Source: Rikenellaceae bacterium
Lineage (GTDB): Bacteria > Bacteroidota > Bacteroidia > Bacteroidales > Rikenellaceae
Direction: 5' to 3'
NCBI GenBank assembly: GCA_017463585.1
Contig: JAFTOX010000014.1
Coordinates: 46,799-110,798, forward strand
Length of the DNA: 64,000 bases
How positions within the stretch are numbered: the first letter of the stretch is position 1; each line of letters begins with the position of its first letter. This document shows positions 15,381-24,537 of the stretch, one piece after another. Made by a program: the position numbers and the translations under genes. Under the pieces are notes generated by a model. The model did no database searches. It was not told where the DNA came from and saw nothing but the letters and a program-made list of their open reading frames with translations.

Positions 15381-16217
15381 ATGACAGAAAATATCCAACA
15401 ACAGTTGATGGCCAAAGCCTACAATGCGGCTGTTCGTGCCGGAGCTGTGATTCTCGAAATCTATAAACGTGAGGACTATCACGTCAGTTTGAAGAACGAC
15501 TCGTCGCCGCTGACCATTGCCGACCGTCGTGCCCACGAAACCATTAAGGAGTACCTCGGCTCGACCCGTATTCCGATTCTCTCGGAGGAGGGACGCGAGA
15601 TGCTCTACGACGAGCGCAAGAATTGGGAACTCTTTTGGTTGGTCGATCCGCTCGATGGTACGAAGGAGTTTATCAACGGCAACAATGAGTTCACGGTCAA
15701 TATCGCTCTGATGAGCGACAACGAGGCGGTTGCGGCGGTTGTCTATGTACCCTATATCAGTCGTATGTTTATGGCTGTGAAGGGTGGTGGTGCCTACGTC
15801 AAGGAGAATGTGGTTGCCGCGACCGACTCGGAGGCTGACTACGCCTCGATTGGCGAGGGCTTGATCTCGCTGCCCGTGGCTACGAAGTGCAACGAGCCGA
15901 TGCAGATTGCCATCAGCCGCTCGCACAATACTCCCGAAACCTTTGCACATATCGACGCTATCCGTACGTGCGTGCCCGATTTGGAGGTTGTTGAGCAGGG
16001 TAGTTCGTATAAGTTCTGTATGCTGGCCGAGGGTACGGTCGATTACTATGTTCGCACGTCGAATACCTACGAGTGGGATACCGCAGCGGGCGAACTGATT
16101 TTGGAGGAGGCTGGCGGCTCGACGGTTGCGATCGACAGCGGCAAGCACCTCGCATACAATAAGGAACTGCTGAACAACCCGCACTTTGTTGCCCGCAGCA
16201 AGTATTGCCGTATTTAG
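15381..16217 (+). CDS. cysQ: 3'(2'),5'-bisphosphate nucleotidase
   Basis: 278 residues of the inositol monophosphatase superfamily. Metal-site motifs are ILSEEG (about 71-76), WLVDPLDGTKEFI (CysQ type) and the late TYEWDTAAGELILEEAGG. It hydrolyses 3'-phosphoadenosine 5'-phosphate made during sulfate assimilation. Full length. A weak TATCTTTA lies about 30 bases upstream. The following small gene starts 32 bases later. Confidence 0.93.
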   Translation: MTENIQQQLMAKAYNAAVRAGAVILEIYKREDYHVSLKNDSSPLTIADRRAHETIKEYLGSTRIPILSEEGREMLYDERKNWELFWLVDPLDGTKEFINGNNEFTVNIALMSDNEAVAAVVYVPYISRMFMAVKGGGAYVKENVVAATDSEADYASIGEGLISLPVATKCNEPMQIAISRSHNTPETFAHIDAIRTCVPDLEVVEQGSSYKFCMLAEGTVDYYVRTSNTYEWDTAAGELILEEAGGSTVAIDSGKHLAYNKELLNNPHFVARSKYCRI

Positions 16218-16249
16218 TGCGGTCGCACGAACTTAAAAATGAGGAAACT

Positions 16250-16690
16250 ATGAGAACGATTTTGAATGTTGCTTTGGGTCTTGCTTTGGCGTTTTGCATT
16301 GTGTTTATGGTGTCGGGCGAGTTTGAGAAATATGTCGACAAGAAGGTCGAGGCGGCAGTAGCTGCACAACTCGGTGCGGGCGAGCAAGACGCTCCCGCAG
16401 AAGAGGTTGCAACTGAGGAGGTGAAACAAACCTCAGTAGTTGCTAAGAAAGTGTCTAAGCCTGCTGACAATCGCCAATATATCGATGTTCGCGGCCCAAA
16501 GGGTAATGTGAAACTTTATGTTGGTCAGCCCAAAGATGAGGTTTTGCAGATGCTTGGAACTCCTGATAGTTTTGATTTTGGTGGTACGTATGAAGATTGT
16601 AGCTATACGGTTGGAAGTGCAATTATGCCGAATCTAAAAATTGAGTTTGAACGTGGTAAATTAAAGAATATACGTAAATACAACTATTAA
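16250..16690 (+). CDS. BamE/SmpA-like small membrane-anchored protein
   Basis: 146 residues from the ATG at 16250; the nearby ATG at 16239 hits a stop at once. An N-terminal membrane helix (MRTILNVALGLALAFCIVFM) is followed by an Ala/Glu/Val-rich linker. The C-terminal domain (about 85-146) contains LYVGQPKDEVLQMLGTPDSF, the signature of the SmpA/OmlA/BamE fold. The C-terminal end is basic (KLKNIRKYNY). Proteins with this fold bind other envelope components; the partner here is unknown. It probably shares a transcript with cysQ. Confidence 0.65.
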   Translation: MRTILNVALGLALAFCIVFMVSGEFEKYVDKKVEAAVAAQLGAGEQDAPAEEVATEEVKQTSVVAKKVSKPADNRQYIDVRGPKGNVKLYVGQPKDEVLQMLGTPDSFDFGGTYEDCSYTVGSAIMPNLKIEFERGKLKNIRKYNY

Positions 16691-16770
16691 TCTTGTACGT
16701 AAATAATTAGTTCGGATCACTTGCACTCACGAAAAGCTGTGGCGAGTGATCCGATCTCATTTTTTATCGC

Positions 16771-16778
16771 TATCTTTG
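16771..16778 (+). promoter_or_regulatory. -7 element TATCTTTG for dusB
   Basis: TATCTTTG lies 24 bases before the dusB ATG. A GATCACTTGC/GCGAGTGATC hairpin just upstream (about 16716-16752) is followed by T-rich sequence and probably ends the preceding transcript. Confidence 0.6.
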
Positions 16779-16802
16779 CGCGGAGAAAAACGCACGAAAA
16801 AG

Positions 16803-17825
16803 ATGAAAATTGCCGATATCGAGTTGGGCGACAAGCCTCTGTTTCTCGCACCTATGGAGGACGTAACCGATCCTTCGTTCCGCTATATGTGTAAGCGCTT
16901 TGGGGCTGATGTTGTCTATACCGAGTTTATATCGTCCGACGGACTGATCCGCGACGCTGCCAAGTCGCTCGCCAAGCTCAATATTGCCGAGGCGGAGCGC
17001 CCCGTTGGTATCCAGATCTATGGCCACTTGATCGAGCCTATGGTCGAGGCGGCGCGTATGGCCGAGGCGGCTAAGCCCGATATTATCGACATCAATTTTG
17101 GTTGTCCCGTGAAGAAGATCGCCTCGCGCGGTGCGGGTAGCGGTATGATGCGCGATGTGCCTCTGATGGTCGAGATGACGCGCCAGATTGTGCAGGCGGT
17201 GAAGACCCCCGTAACGGTCAAGACGCGCTTGGGTTGGGACGACGATAATCGCAATATCGAGGATATCGCTCTGCGTCTGCAAGATGTTGGTATCGCGGCG
17301 CTTACGATTCACGGTCGCACCCGCGCGCAGATGTACACGGGGCGTGCCGATTGGACACTTATCGGCAAGGTGAAGAACAATCCGTTGATTAAGATTCCGA
17401 TTATTGGTAATGGCGATATCGATTCGGCGGAGTCGGCTGCCGAGGCTTTCGATAAGTGGGGTGTCGATGGTGTGATGATCGGTCGTGCTACGTATGGTCG
17501 TCCGTGGATTTTCCGCGAGGTGCGCCACTATCTTTCGACGGGCGAGAAACTGCCTCAGCCGTCGGTCATTGAGCGTGTTGAGATTGCCAAGCACCACCTG
17601 CTTAAATCGGTTGAGGTGAAGGGCGAGCACGTGGGCGTTTTGGAGATGCGTCGCCACCTGTCGAACTACTTTAAGGGTTTGCCCGATTTCAAATCGACGC
17701 GCTTGAAGTTGGTAACGTTGTTCGATATTCCCGAGCTGTTGGCTACGCTCGATTCGATTGCCGATCGTTGGGGTGATTTCGATACCTCGGCGACCGTTCC
17801 TGCTCCGCTGTCGCACGATTTGTAA
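16803..17825 (+). CDS. dusB: tRNA-dihydrouridine synthase
   Basis: 340 residues from the ATG at 16803, which gives the typical start MKIADIELGDKPLFLAPMED. FMN-barrel signatures include DINFGCPVKKI with the catalytic Cys, MMRDVPLM, TIHGRTRAQMYTG and IIGNGDIDS. It reduces uridines in the tRNA D-loop using NADPH and FMN. The sequence is of the DusB/Dus family; the B assignment is by overall similarity. A hairpin terminator follows. Confidence 0.9.
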   Translation: MKIADIELGDKPLFLAPMEDVTDPSFRYMCKRFGADVVYTEFISSDGLIRDAAKSLAKLNIAEAERPVGIQIYGHLIEPMVEAARMAEAAKPDIIDINFGCPVKKIASRGAGSGMMRDVPLMVEMTRQIVQAVKTPVTVKTRLGWDDDNRNIEDIALRLQDVGIAALTIHGRTRAQMYTGRADWTLIGKVKNNPLIKIPIIGNGDIDSAESAAEAFDKWGVDGVMIGRATYGRPWIFREVRHYLSTGEKLPQPSVIERVEIAKHHLLKSVEVKGEHVGVLEMRRHLSNYFKGLPDFKSTRLKLVTLFDIPELLATLDSIADRWGDFDTSATVPAPLSHDL

Positions 17826-17847
17826 AAGCTATTCCCACTCCCAAACG

Positions 17848-17880
17848 AAAAACCGCGCCCAAAACTGAGCGCGGTTTTTT
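17848..17880 (+). terminator. Terminator after dusB
   Basis: AAAAACCGCGC pairs with GCGCGGTTTTT around a 10-base loop, and the T run follows. The A run on the opposite side allows use by the convergent MORN gene. Confidence 0.88.
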
Positions 17881-17904
17881 AATTCTTGATTAAAGATTAA
17901 TCGG

Positions 17905-18486
17905 CTATTTCTCCTCTTCGAGGGGTTTGAGGGATTTCTCTTTCAGTTTGCCGTAAACCCAACGAGCCGAGAATTTATTGCCGTCAGCGTCCTCGACAAC
18001 ACCTTTGCCGTGCGGAAGACCATTCACAAAGTTGGCGCTATATGCCAATCCGTCGGGATAGAGCATAGTTCCGTAACCATTGGGCAGATCGCGCTCCCAT
18101 TGACCGCAATACTTGCTACCGTCAGGATAAACCATCGTACCCACACCCTTAATCTCACCGTAGTAGGTCTGACCGCGATACATTGCGCCATCGCCCCAAG
18201 TGATTGTGGTAATACCCGTAGCCTCATCAACGGTAATTTCAGCAGAGGTCTTTGCGTCGAGATATGCTTGATTCTGCAAATACTCTTGATTCTCTATTCT
18301 ATTGACATAGTCATTGTAGCTTTTATTACTTTTGGCAGCACTTTTAGTTTGATGCCTCTCCATTCTTTGCTTTGCTGCCGCTTCACCTGCAATATAAGGT
18401 CCTGTGTCGTACCTTATTCCTCTTTGGGCATTCGCTATTGTAGGCAAGCAAAAAATCGCCAAAAGAATTAATAAGAATCGTTTCAT
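17905..18486 (-). CDS. MORN-repeat periplasmic or secreted protein
   Basis: 193 residues with a signal peptide (MKRFLLILLAIFCLPTIANA, then QRG). The C-terminal half carries at least three MORN repeats (GEIKGVGTMVYPDGSKYCGQ, LPNGYGTMLYPDGL, LPHGKGVVEDADGN). It ends in LKEKSLKPLEEEK, nearly identical to the end of a second MORN protein at 56803-57414. The N-terminal third is charged and has no recognised fold. MORN repeats form beta-hairpin strips, and the role here is unknown. TATATTTG on the minus strand at 18516-18523 is a likely promoter element. Confidence 0.8.
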   Translation of the reverse strand: MKRFLLILLAIFCLPTIANAQRGIRYDTGPYIAGEAAAKQRMERHQTKSAAKSNKSYNDYVNRIENQEYLQNQAYLDAKTSAEITVDEATGITTITWGDGAMYRGQTYYGEIKGVGTMVYPDGSKYCGQWERDLPNGYGTMLYPDGLAYSANFVNGLPHGKGVVEDADGNKFSARWVYGKLKEKSLKPLEEEK

Positions 18487-18680
18487 AGTTGTAGGGGTTT
18501 TTACGTGTTTTTTTGCAAATATAACAAATTAAATCTACAAATCCCAATTTTTGGTAATAAAAATCGAATTTGCCTATATTTTTTGCTCGATTCGTCTAAA
18601 TTGATGAAAATTAATGCGATACAAATATGAAACGAAAATTTTTCGGGGGGGGTAAAATGTGCAATATAATATTGTATTGA

Positions 18681-20177
18681 CTATCGCAGTTTGACCACTT
18701 TCGTAATACCCAATGCAGCCAACTCGCGTTGCAGTTCCTCGTCGTTGTCCGAGATAATCAGCAGACGGTCGCCCTCTTCGAGCGTCGTGTGTCCCTTCGG
18801 AATGAAGTAGCGCTCGCCACGACGTGCCATAACAACCAACGTGTGGTCGGGTAGCGTGATCTGTTTCAGTTGGTTGCCACGTGCGATCATCGACGCATTG
18901 ATACGTATCTCGGTCATTGCCGACTTGATTTTGTCGGGCATCTCGACCTCGAAACTTGCCTCCTCTTCCTCCTCGGCCAGACCGAGCGCATTGGCCATCG
19001 AACTGACCGTTGTGCCCTGAATAATCAGCGACAGAATCGTTACTAAATAGACCACATTGAACATAAATCGCGCCCCTGGAACGTCGGCCACCAACGGATA
19101 GGTAGCGAAGATGATGGGCACCGCACCTCGCAGACCCACCCACGACACGTAAGCGCGCGCCTTGGTCGTGAATTTACGGAACGGAGCCATACACAGAATC
19201 ACCGTCAGCGGGCGTGCCACGAAGATCATAAACACACCGACCAAGCCACCGATAATCAGCACGTTCGGGTCGCGCAACTCATCGATCTCGACCAGCAGAC
19301 CGAGCGCAATGAACATCACGATCTGGAACAGCCACGTGAAGCTATCGAAGAAGATGGTCAGCGTGCGTTTGTGGGTGATCTTGTTGTTGCCGACCACCAG
19401 ACCCGCAACATAGACCGCCAAGTAACCGTTGCCATACATCATCTCGGCCAGCGAGAAGGTGATGAACACAAAAGCCAGCAGCAGAATCGAATAGAAGGCC
19501 TTGTTGTCGATATTGATACGGTTTATCGACCACACGGCTACGCGTCCCAGCGAGAAGCCCGCCGCCGCACCGACAATCATTTTGATGATGAAGTCGACCA
19601 CAGCGTTCCACACGTTCACCTCGCCCGAGCCCGACGGTGCAAGCACACCCACGAGCAGCACTGTGAGGATATATGCCATCGGGTCGTTACTACCGCTCTC
19701 CAACTCCAACAGCGGACGCAGGTTCTCTTTGAGGCCTGTCTTTTTGCTTCGCAGGATCGAGAACACCGAGGCCGAGTCGGTCGATGACATCATCGCCGCC
19801 AGCAACAACGACTGCATAAACGAGAACTCGAAACCGAACAACGGCATTATTGCGTAGATGAACCCTCCGAGCACAAGCGCCGTCAATGCCACGCCCACCG
19901 TGGCGAGCACCACGCCTGTTGTCATAATGGGGCGTATCTCCTTGATTTTGGTATCCATACCGCCCGAAAACAGAATGATACTCAGTGCGATCATACCGAT
20001 AAATTGGGTCAATTCGGGCGAGTCAAACGAGATGAGTTTGTAGCCGAACAGCATACCAACCGCAAGGAAGAACAACAATGCGGGCGCACCGAAACGGTAG
20101 GCTGTCTTACCTGCCATTACGGCAGCAAAGAGCAGTATCGCGCTGATGAATACAAAATTTTCGGAGGTTATGACCAT
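18681..20177 (-). CDS. K+/H+ (CPA1/NhaP2-type) antiporter with TrkA-C domain
   Basis: 498 residues. About twelve membrane helices span residues 1-395 with the conserved antiporter core (SLLLAAMMSSTDSASVFSIL and ELESGSNDPMAYIL). A cytosolic TrkA-C/RCK-C domain follows (about 430-495, LPDHTLVVMARRGERYFIPKG). This architecture is that of NhaP2/CvrA potassium/proton antiporters, used in K+ and pH balance. Single gene on the minus strand. The 190 bases before the next gene hold only AT-rich sequence and an eight-G run at 18645-18652. Confidence 0.9.
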   Translation of the reverse strand: MVITSENFVFISAILLFAAVMAGKTAYRFGAPALLFFLAVGMLFGYKLISFDSPELTQFIGMIALSIILFSGGMDTKIKEIRPIMTTGVVLATVGVALTALVLGGFIYAIMPLFGFEFSFMQSLLLAAMMSSTDSASVFSILRSKKTGLKENLRPLLELESGSNDPMAYILTVLLVGVLAPSGSGEVNVWNAVVDFIIKMIVGAAAGFSLGRVAVWSINRINIDNKAFYSILLLAFVFITFSLAEMMYGNGYLAVYVAGLVVGNNKITHKRTLTIFFDSFTWLFQIVMFIALGLLVEIDELRDPNVLIIGGLVGVFMIFVARPLTVILCMAPFRKFTTKARAYVSWVGLRGAVPIIFATYPLVADVPGARFMFNVVYLVTILSLIIQGTTVSSMANALGLAEEEEEASFEVEMPDKIKSAMTEIRINASMIARGNQLKQITLPDHTLVVMARRGERYFIPKGHTTLEEGDRLLIISDNDEELQRELAALGITKVVKLR

Positions 20178-20284
20178 AGTGTGTTTCTCTTATTTCAAAT
20201 TTTTTGCCTTACTACTCAAAATCCCCAACTCCCCACTCAAAATTAATTTTGAATCTTGAATTTTGAATCTTGAATTGCGGTCTG

Positions 20285-21091
20285 CTACTGCGGTCGGAAC
20301 AGATAGGTGATCGTGCCGCGATGACGCTCGGGGGCGTTCTGGTCGAGGTTGAAACGCGATTCGCGCGCCTTGCGTACAGCCGCTTCGTGCAACTCGGCAA
20401 TGTTGTCCGATTGCGAACGATCGACCTCAGCTGCAATGACGTTGCCACTGCGATTGAGCGTAACATTGACCACCACGCGACCGCCACTCTGACAGGTGTA
20501 GGCGGGTACGGGCAACTTGCGCGATTGACGAACGGGGTCGGTGAACGAATATTCGACCGTTACGTTGCCTGCCACCTTTGCGTCGCGCCCCTCAGTCGCC
20601 TCGCCCGAGGTGTCCTGCGGACGATTTTCGCTGATGGCGTTGGCGTCGTTCACGCCCTGATTGAAGGCGTCGCGGTTGGCACGCATACGCTCCTGAACCT
20701 CTTTGCCATAGTCACTCAGGTCCGATCCTGCGGCGGCGCGTTGAGCTTCGGCCTCGCTCAGGTTTGAGTTGGCATTCGAAATGCGGTTCGAGATTGATCC
20801 ATAGTCGGCCATCTGCTGTTTGCGCTCGATCTCACGTTCGAGGCGCGCCTTCTCGGCAGCCAACTCTTCGAGGGTCTCGATGTCGATCACCATACCCTGC
20901 ATATGCGGGCGCGAATTGACGACGATCTTCGAGGTAACGAAGGCGATGGCAATAACCAAATAGACGATCAGCGTGATGCAAAGTCCTGCACGATGATCGA
21001 AAGCCCATTCGCCTGCGTCGGATTTACGGTTGTCGAACGGGAGCTTAATACGCTGTCGTCGTTGGGGTTTATCTGTTGGTTGAAAAGTCAT
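20285..21091 (-). CDS. TonB-family protein with coiled-coil linker
   Basis: 268 residues. A basic cytosolic start (KPQRRQRIKLPFD) is followed by one membrane helix (about 35-55, LCITLIVYLVIAIAFV). A long charged coiled coil replaces the usual Pro-rich linker (ELAAEKARLEREIERKQQ). The C-terminal TonB-like domain (about 190-268) contains VVNVTLNRSGNVIAAEVDRS and AVRKARESRFN. It probably spans the periplasm to contact outer-membrane partners. No ExbB or ExbD gene is adjacent. Divergent from lpxC-fabZ. Confidence 0.78.
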   Translation of the reverse strand: MTFQPTDKPQRRQRIKLPFDNRKSDAGEWAFDHRAGLCITLIVYLVIAIAFVTSKIVVNSRPHMQGMVIDIETLEELAAEKARLEREIERKQQMADYGSISNRISNANSNLSEAEAQRAAAGSDLSDYGKEVQERMRANRDAFNQGVNDANAISENRPQDTSGEATEGRDAKVAGNVTVEYSFTDPVRQSRKLPVPAYTCQSGGRVVVNVTLNRSGNVIAAEVDRSQSDNIAELHEAAVRKARESRFNLDQNAPERHRGTITYLFRPQ

Positions 21092-21139
21092 TTCTGATGT
21101 TAATTTTCTACAAAAATACGATTTTCTACAAAAATTTCA

Positions 21140-21147
21140 TATCTTTG
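21140..21147 (+). promoter_or_regulatory. -7 element TATCTTTG for the lpxC-fabZ-lpxA unit
   Basis: TATCTTTG lies 29 bases before the lpxC-fabZ ATG. Confidence 0.6.
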
Positions 21148-21176
21148 TAGGATAAATAACGAAAAATAAGCAACAA

Positions 21177-22565
21177 ATGATAACAAAACAACAAACATTG
21201 AAGGCGCCGCTGTCGTTCTCGGGACGCGGTTTGCATACGGGACTAAATGTCAATATGACCGTTCTGCCCGCAGCGGCTGATACCGGTTTGATCTTCCGTC
21301 GTGTCGATTTGGAGGGTGCTCCTGAGGTACCTGCGTTGGGCGATTTCGTTGTTGATACGTCGCGCGGTACAACCATCGAGAAGGGTGCCGCTAAGGTTTC
21401 GACCATCGAACATATTGTTTCGGCATTGTGGACTATGGGTGTCGACAATGCAATTATCGAAGTTGATGCTCCCGAAACGCCGATTATGGACGGCTCGGCT
21501 CGCGAGTATGCCGCTGGTATCGCTGCGGTAGGTTTGGAGGAGCAGAATGCCGAGCGCAAATATTACGAAGTGACCGATAAGGTTGTCTACACCATTCCCG
21601 AGAAGGGCGTGGTGATTTTGATCTATCCCGACGACGATTTCAATGTGTCGGTACACGTCGACTATAACTCGAAGGTGATTGGTAACCAGTACGCTACCTT
21701 TATGCCCGAGGACGACTATCAGAAGAAGATCGCTTCGTGCCGCACGTTTGTGTTCCTGCACGAGTTGGAGCCGCTGCTCAATGCCAATCTGATCAAGGGC
21801 GGCGATCTGGACAACGCTATTGTAGTTGTCGAGAATCCCGTTTCGGACGAGGAGCTGAACCGCTTGGCAAAGGTATTTAACAAGCAGGATATCCAGATTA
21901 CGGGTGGCTATCTGAACCACCTCGAATTGCGCTATACCAACGAGTTGGCACGTCACAAGTTGCTCGATTTGCTGGGCGACTTCGCACTGCTCGGCGTTCG
22001 AATCAAGGGTCGTATTATGGCAACGCGACCCGGCCACTATGCCAATACCGAGACGGTCAAGCAGATGCGTCGCGCGATGCGCAAGGAGGGCGAGAAACCT
22101 CGCTTTAAGTATGATCCTACGGTTGCTCCCGTGTACGACATCAACGCTATCCGCTCGATGTTGCCTCACCGTCCGCCGTTCCTGCTGGTTGATCGCATCT
22201 TCCACATCGACGAGGAGTCGGTTGCAGGTATCAAGAATGTGACGATGAACGAGCCCTTCTTCGTGGGTCACTTCCCCGAGGAGCCCGTTATGCCCGGTGT
22301 GCTGATCGTCGAGGCTATGGCTCAGTGTGGCGGTATTCTTGCATTGAGCACCGTGCCCGATCCCGAGAAGTATTCAACCTACTTTATGAAGATCGACGGC
22401 GTGCGTTTCAAGCGCAAGGTTGTTCCTGGCGATACGTTGCAGTTTGAGCTGCGTCTGGCTGAGCCAATCCGTCGCGGTATTGTGGTGATGGAGGCTAAGG
22501 CATTCGTCGGTGGTCAGTTGGCAACCGAGGCTACGATGATGGCGCAGATTGCTAAAAATAAGTAA
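21177..22565 (+). CDS. lpxC-fabZ: Bifunctional UDP-3-O-acyl-GlcNAc deacetylase / 3-hydroxyacyl-ACP dehydratase
   Basis: 462 residues, a fusion typical of Bacteroidetes. LpxC (about 1-305) begins KQQTLKAPLSFSGRGLHTG, has zinc ligand His79 in STIEHIVSAL, and ends with NELARHKLLDLLGDFALLG. FabZ (about 320-462) shows MLPHRPPFLLVDRI with its catalytic His, and GHFPEEPVMPGVLIVEAMAQ. LpxC commits UDP-acyl-GlcNAc to lipid A, and FabZ dehydrates 3-hydroxyacyl-ACP in fatty acid synthesis. The two compete for the same hydroxyacyl pool, so fusion fixes their ratio. lpxA follows after 35 bases. Confidence 0.97.
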   Translation: MITKQQTLKAPLSFSGRGLHTGLNVNMTVLPAAADTGLIFRRVDLEGAPEVPALGDFVVDTSRGTTIEKGAAKVSTIEHIVSALWTMGVDNAIIEVDAPETPIMDGSAREYAAGIAAVGLEEQNAERKYYEVTDKVVYTIPEKGVVILIYPDDDFNVSVHVDYNSKVIGNQYATFMPEDDYQKKIASCRTFVFLHELEPLLNANLIKGGDLDNAIVVVENPVSDEELNRLAKVFNKQDIQITGGYLNHLELRYTNELARHKLLDLLGDFALLGVRIKGRIMATRPGHYANTETVKQMRRAMRKEGEKPRFKYDPTVAPVYDINAIRSMLPHRPPFLLVDRIFHIDEESVAGIKNVTMNEPFFVGHFPEEPVMPGVLIVEAMAQCGGILALSTVPDPEKYSTYFMKIDGVRFKRKVVPGDTLQFELRLAEPIRRGIVVMEAKAFVGGQLATEATMMAQIAKNK

Positions 22566-22600
22566 AATAATTAAACGAACATATTGATTCTGATTCTGTT

Positions 22601-23410
22601 ATGGAAAACTCTCTGATCAGCCCGATGGCTTACGTCCACCCCGACGCAAAGATCGGTGCTAACGTTACGATTGATCCGTTTGCATACGTTGCTGCTGACG
22701 TAGTTGTCGGCGACGATTGCCATATTCGCACAGGTGCTGTGTTGCAGGACGGTGCACGTTTGGGCAAGGGTTGCGATATTCATACGGGTGCGGTTATTGC
22801 GGGTATTCCCCAAGATTTGAAGTTCAAGGGCGAGTACTCGACTGCCGAGCTGGGCGACTATAATGTTGTGCGTGAGTGCGCAACGGTCAACCGCGGTACG
22901 GCGGCAAAGGGTAAAACCGTTGTCGGTAGCCACAACCTGATTATGGCCTACGCTCACGTGGCACACGACTGCGAGGTTGGTAGCCACTGCGTGATTGTCA
23001 ATGGTGTGTCGCTTGCAGGCGAGGTTGAGGTTGGCGATTGGGCAATCATCGGAGGCCACTCGGCTGTACATCAATTCTGCCGTATCGGTGCGCACGCAAT
23101 GGTCGGTGGCGGCTCGTTGGTCAGCAAGGATATTCCTCCCTACGTCAAGGCTGCGCACCTGCCCGTGTCGTTTGTGGGTGCGAACTTCCTCGGCTTGCGT
23201 CGTCGTGGTTTCTCGTCGGAGCAGATCGAGGAGATCCAGAATATCTTCCGCGTGCTGTTCCAGAGCGGTCATAGCTATGGTAAGGCGGTTGAGTTGGTTG
23301 AGGAGCAGTTCCCGCAGTCGGAGTTGCGCGATGAGATTTTGGATTTCATTCGCTCGTCGAAGCGCGGTATCTTGAAGCCCTACAACCCGAAGGCAACAAG
23401 CGAAGAGTAA
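22601..23410 (+). CDS. lpxA: Acyl-ACP--UDP-N-acetylglucosamine O-acyltransferase
   Basis: 269 residues of left-handed beta-helix hexapeptide repeats (IGANVTIDPFAYVAADVVVG). The LpxA signatures AGIPQDLKFKGEYS and VRECATVNRGT are present, and the catalytic His lies in AYAHVAHDC. The C-terminal helical domain (FSSEQIEEIQNIFRVLF) is complete. First step of lipid A synthesis, in an operon with lpxC-fabZ. A terminator follows the stop codon. Confidence 0.97.
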   Translation: MENSLISPMAYVHPDAKIGANVTIDPFAYVAADVVVGDDCHIRTGAVLQDGARLGKGCDIHTGAVIAGIPQDLKFKGEYSTAELGDYNVVRECATVNRGTAAKGKTVVGSHNLIMAYAHVAHDCEVGSHCVIVNGVSLAGEVEVGDWAIIGGHSAVHQFCRIGAHAMVGGGSLVSKDIPPYVKAAHLPVSFVGANFLGLRRRGFSSEQIEEIQNIFRVLFQSGHSYGKAVELVEEQFPQSELRDEILDFIRSSKRGILKPYNPKATSEE

Positions 23411-23433
23411 TCAACGAATCACGATTCATAATT

Positions 23434-23464
23434 AAGCCACGCTCCGCAGGAGTGTGGCTTTTTT
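23434..23464 (+). terminator. Terminator after lpxA
   Basis: AAGCCACGCTCC and GGAGTGTGGCTT form a hairpin with one mismatch, followed by TTTT. Confidence 0.85.
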
Positions 23465-23514
23465 CGTTTTGAAATTTGTACTCGATATATCTCATCATTG
23501 GCGGGTGTTTTCTC

Positions 23515-23632
23515 ATTGAATGCAAAGTAAATAATTTTGCATTTTGAATTCTCAAATGGCGATTTCTCCGAAATCGACACACGCGGTGGCGCCCGCGATT
23601 GAAAATCGCGCCGTCCCACGCCACCGCGTGTC
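23515..23632. repeat. Intergenic two-tier hairpin element, copy A
   Basis: A conserved AT-rich box (GCAAAGTAAATAATTTTG and onward, 23522-23549) is followed by three nested or adjacent hairpins. First is CGATTTC-TCC-GAAATCG (23560-23576). Then comes an outer perfect 13-bp stem (ACACGCGGTGGCG at 23579-23591 with its complement at 23619-23631). This encloses an inner 7-bp stem (CGCGATT-GAA-AATCGCG, 23594-23610) and a C-rich linker on the right. The same plan recurs at 35.8, 38.1 and 56.65 kb. No coding frame is apparent. Confidence 0.8.
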
Positions 23633-23652
23633 TATTGTGAGAGCAAAGTAAA

Positions 23653-23687
23653 AACAAAAAACCGCCCCGATGTTCGGGACGGTTTGC
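23653..23687 (-). terminator. Terminator after nagB (minus strand)
   Basis: AACCGTCCCGA and TCGGGGCGGTT on the minus strand form a hairpin followed by a TTTTTTG run. Confidence 0.85.
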
Positions 23688-23709
23688 GTTTGAGGTATGT
23701 CGTTTCGGA

Positions 23710-24495
23710 CTACAAGTTATCCTTCTCGATATCCTTGAAATAGCGGTAGGTCGAAACCTTCAACTCCTGAGCAGCAGCGTCGTCGATAACCAGCACGCCC
23801 TTGGGGTGAACCTGCAAGCCGGTGATGGTCCACGAGTGGTTGTAAGCACCCTCTACGCCCTGCTTAACAGCCTGAGCCTTAGCGTGGCCCGTAGCCAGGA
23901 TCATAACCTCGCGGCTCGACAGAATGGTGCCAACACCAACGGTCAGAGCGGTCTTGGGAACCAAATTAACGTCGCCATCGAAGAAACGAGCGTTAGCGAT
24001 GATCGTATCCTCGGTGAGGGTCTTGATACGGGTACGCGAGTGGAGCGACGAGAAGGGCTCGTTGAACGCGATGTGGCCGTCGTTACCTACGCCACCCATA
24101 AACAGGTCGATACCGCCGGCTGCCTCGATCTTAGCCTCATACTCAGCGCACTCACGCTCCAAGTCCTCAGCGTTACCGTTCAGGATATTCACGTTGTCGG
24201 GGTTGATATCAACGTGCTTGAAGAAGTTGTTCCACATAAACGAGTGGTAGCTCTCGGGGTGCTCCTCGGGCAGGTTGCAATACTCGTCCATATTGAACGT
24301 GATCACGTTCTTGAACGAAACTTTACCAGCCTTGTTCATTGCGATCAGCTCCTTGTAGGTACCCAGGGGAGTACCACCGGTAGGCAGACCCAGAACGAAA
24401 GGTTTGGGACCCTTGTGCGCATTGATACGCTCAACAATGTGATTTGCTGCCCACTTAGCAACTTCGGCAGCATTGTTCTCGATAATTAATCTCAT
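23710..24495 (-). CDS. nagB: Glucosamine-6-phosphate deaminase
   Basis: 261 residues. Active-site residues of the family are all present: Asp70 (NMDEY), Asp139 and His141 in [13 protein letters not shown], and Glu146. The phosphate-binding loop is [12 protein letters not shown]. It converts GlcN-6-P to fructose-6-P and ammonia. Last gene of a minus-strand unit after the amidophosphoribosyltransferase-like gene and the NagB-PIG-L fusion, with 42 bases to the fusion gene. This copy looks fully active. Confidence 0.96.
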   Translation of the reverse strand: MRLIIENNAAEVAKWAANHIVERINAHKGPKPFVLGLPTGGTPLGTYKELIAMNKAGKVSFKNVITFNMDEYCNLPEEHPESYHSFMWNNFFKHVDINPDNVNILNGNAEDLERECAEYEAKIEAAGGIDLFMGGVGNDGHIAFNEPFSSLHSRTRIKTLTEDTIIANARFFDGDVNLVPKTALTVGVGTILSSREVMILATGHAKAQAVKQGVEGAYNHSWTITGLQVHPKGVLVIDDAAAQELKVSTYRYFKDIEKDNL

Positions 24496-24537
24496 CTCTT
24501 CAAATGTTTTATTTGTTAGTTAATAATTGTTTTGATG

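Noticed and set aside
18645..18652. Eight-G run before the antiporter terminus as a possible quadruplex
   Set aside because: A single G run cannot form a stable intramolecular quadruplex. It could matter only as a slippage site.
23515..23632. Insertion sequence or transposon remnant
   Set aside because: No transposase fragment, no clear target-site duplication and no terminal inverted repeats enclosing a gene were found. The palindromes are described as a repeat family instead.
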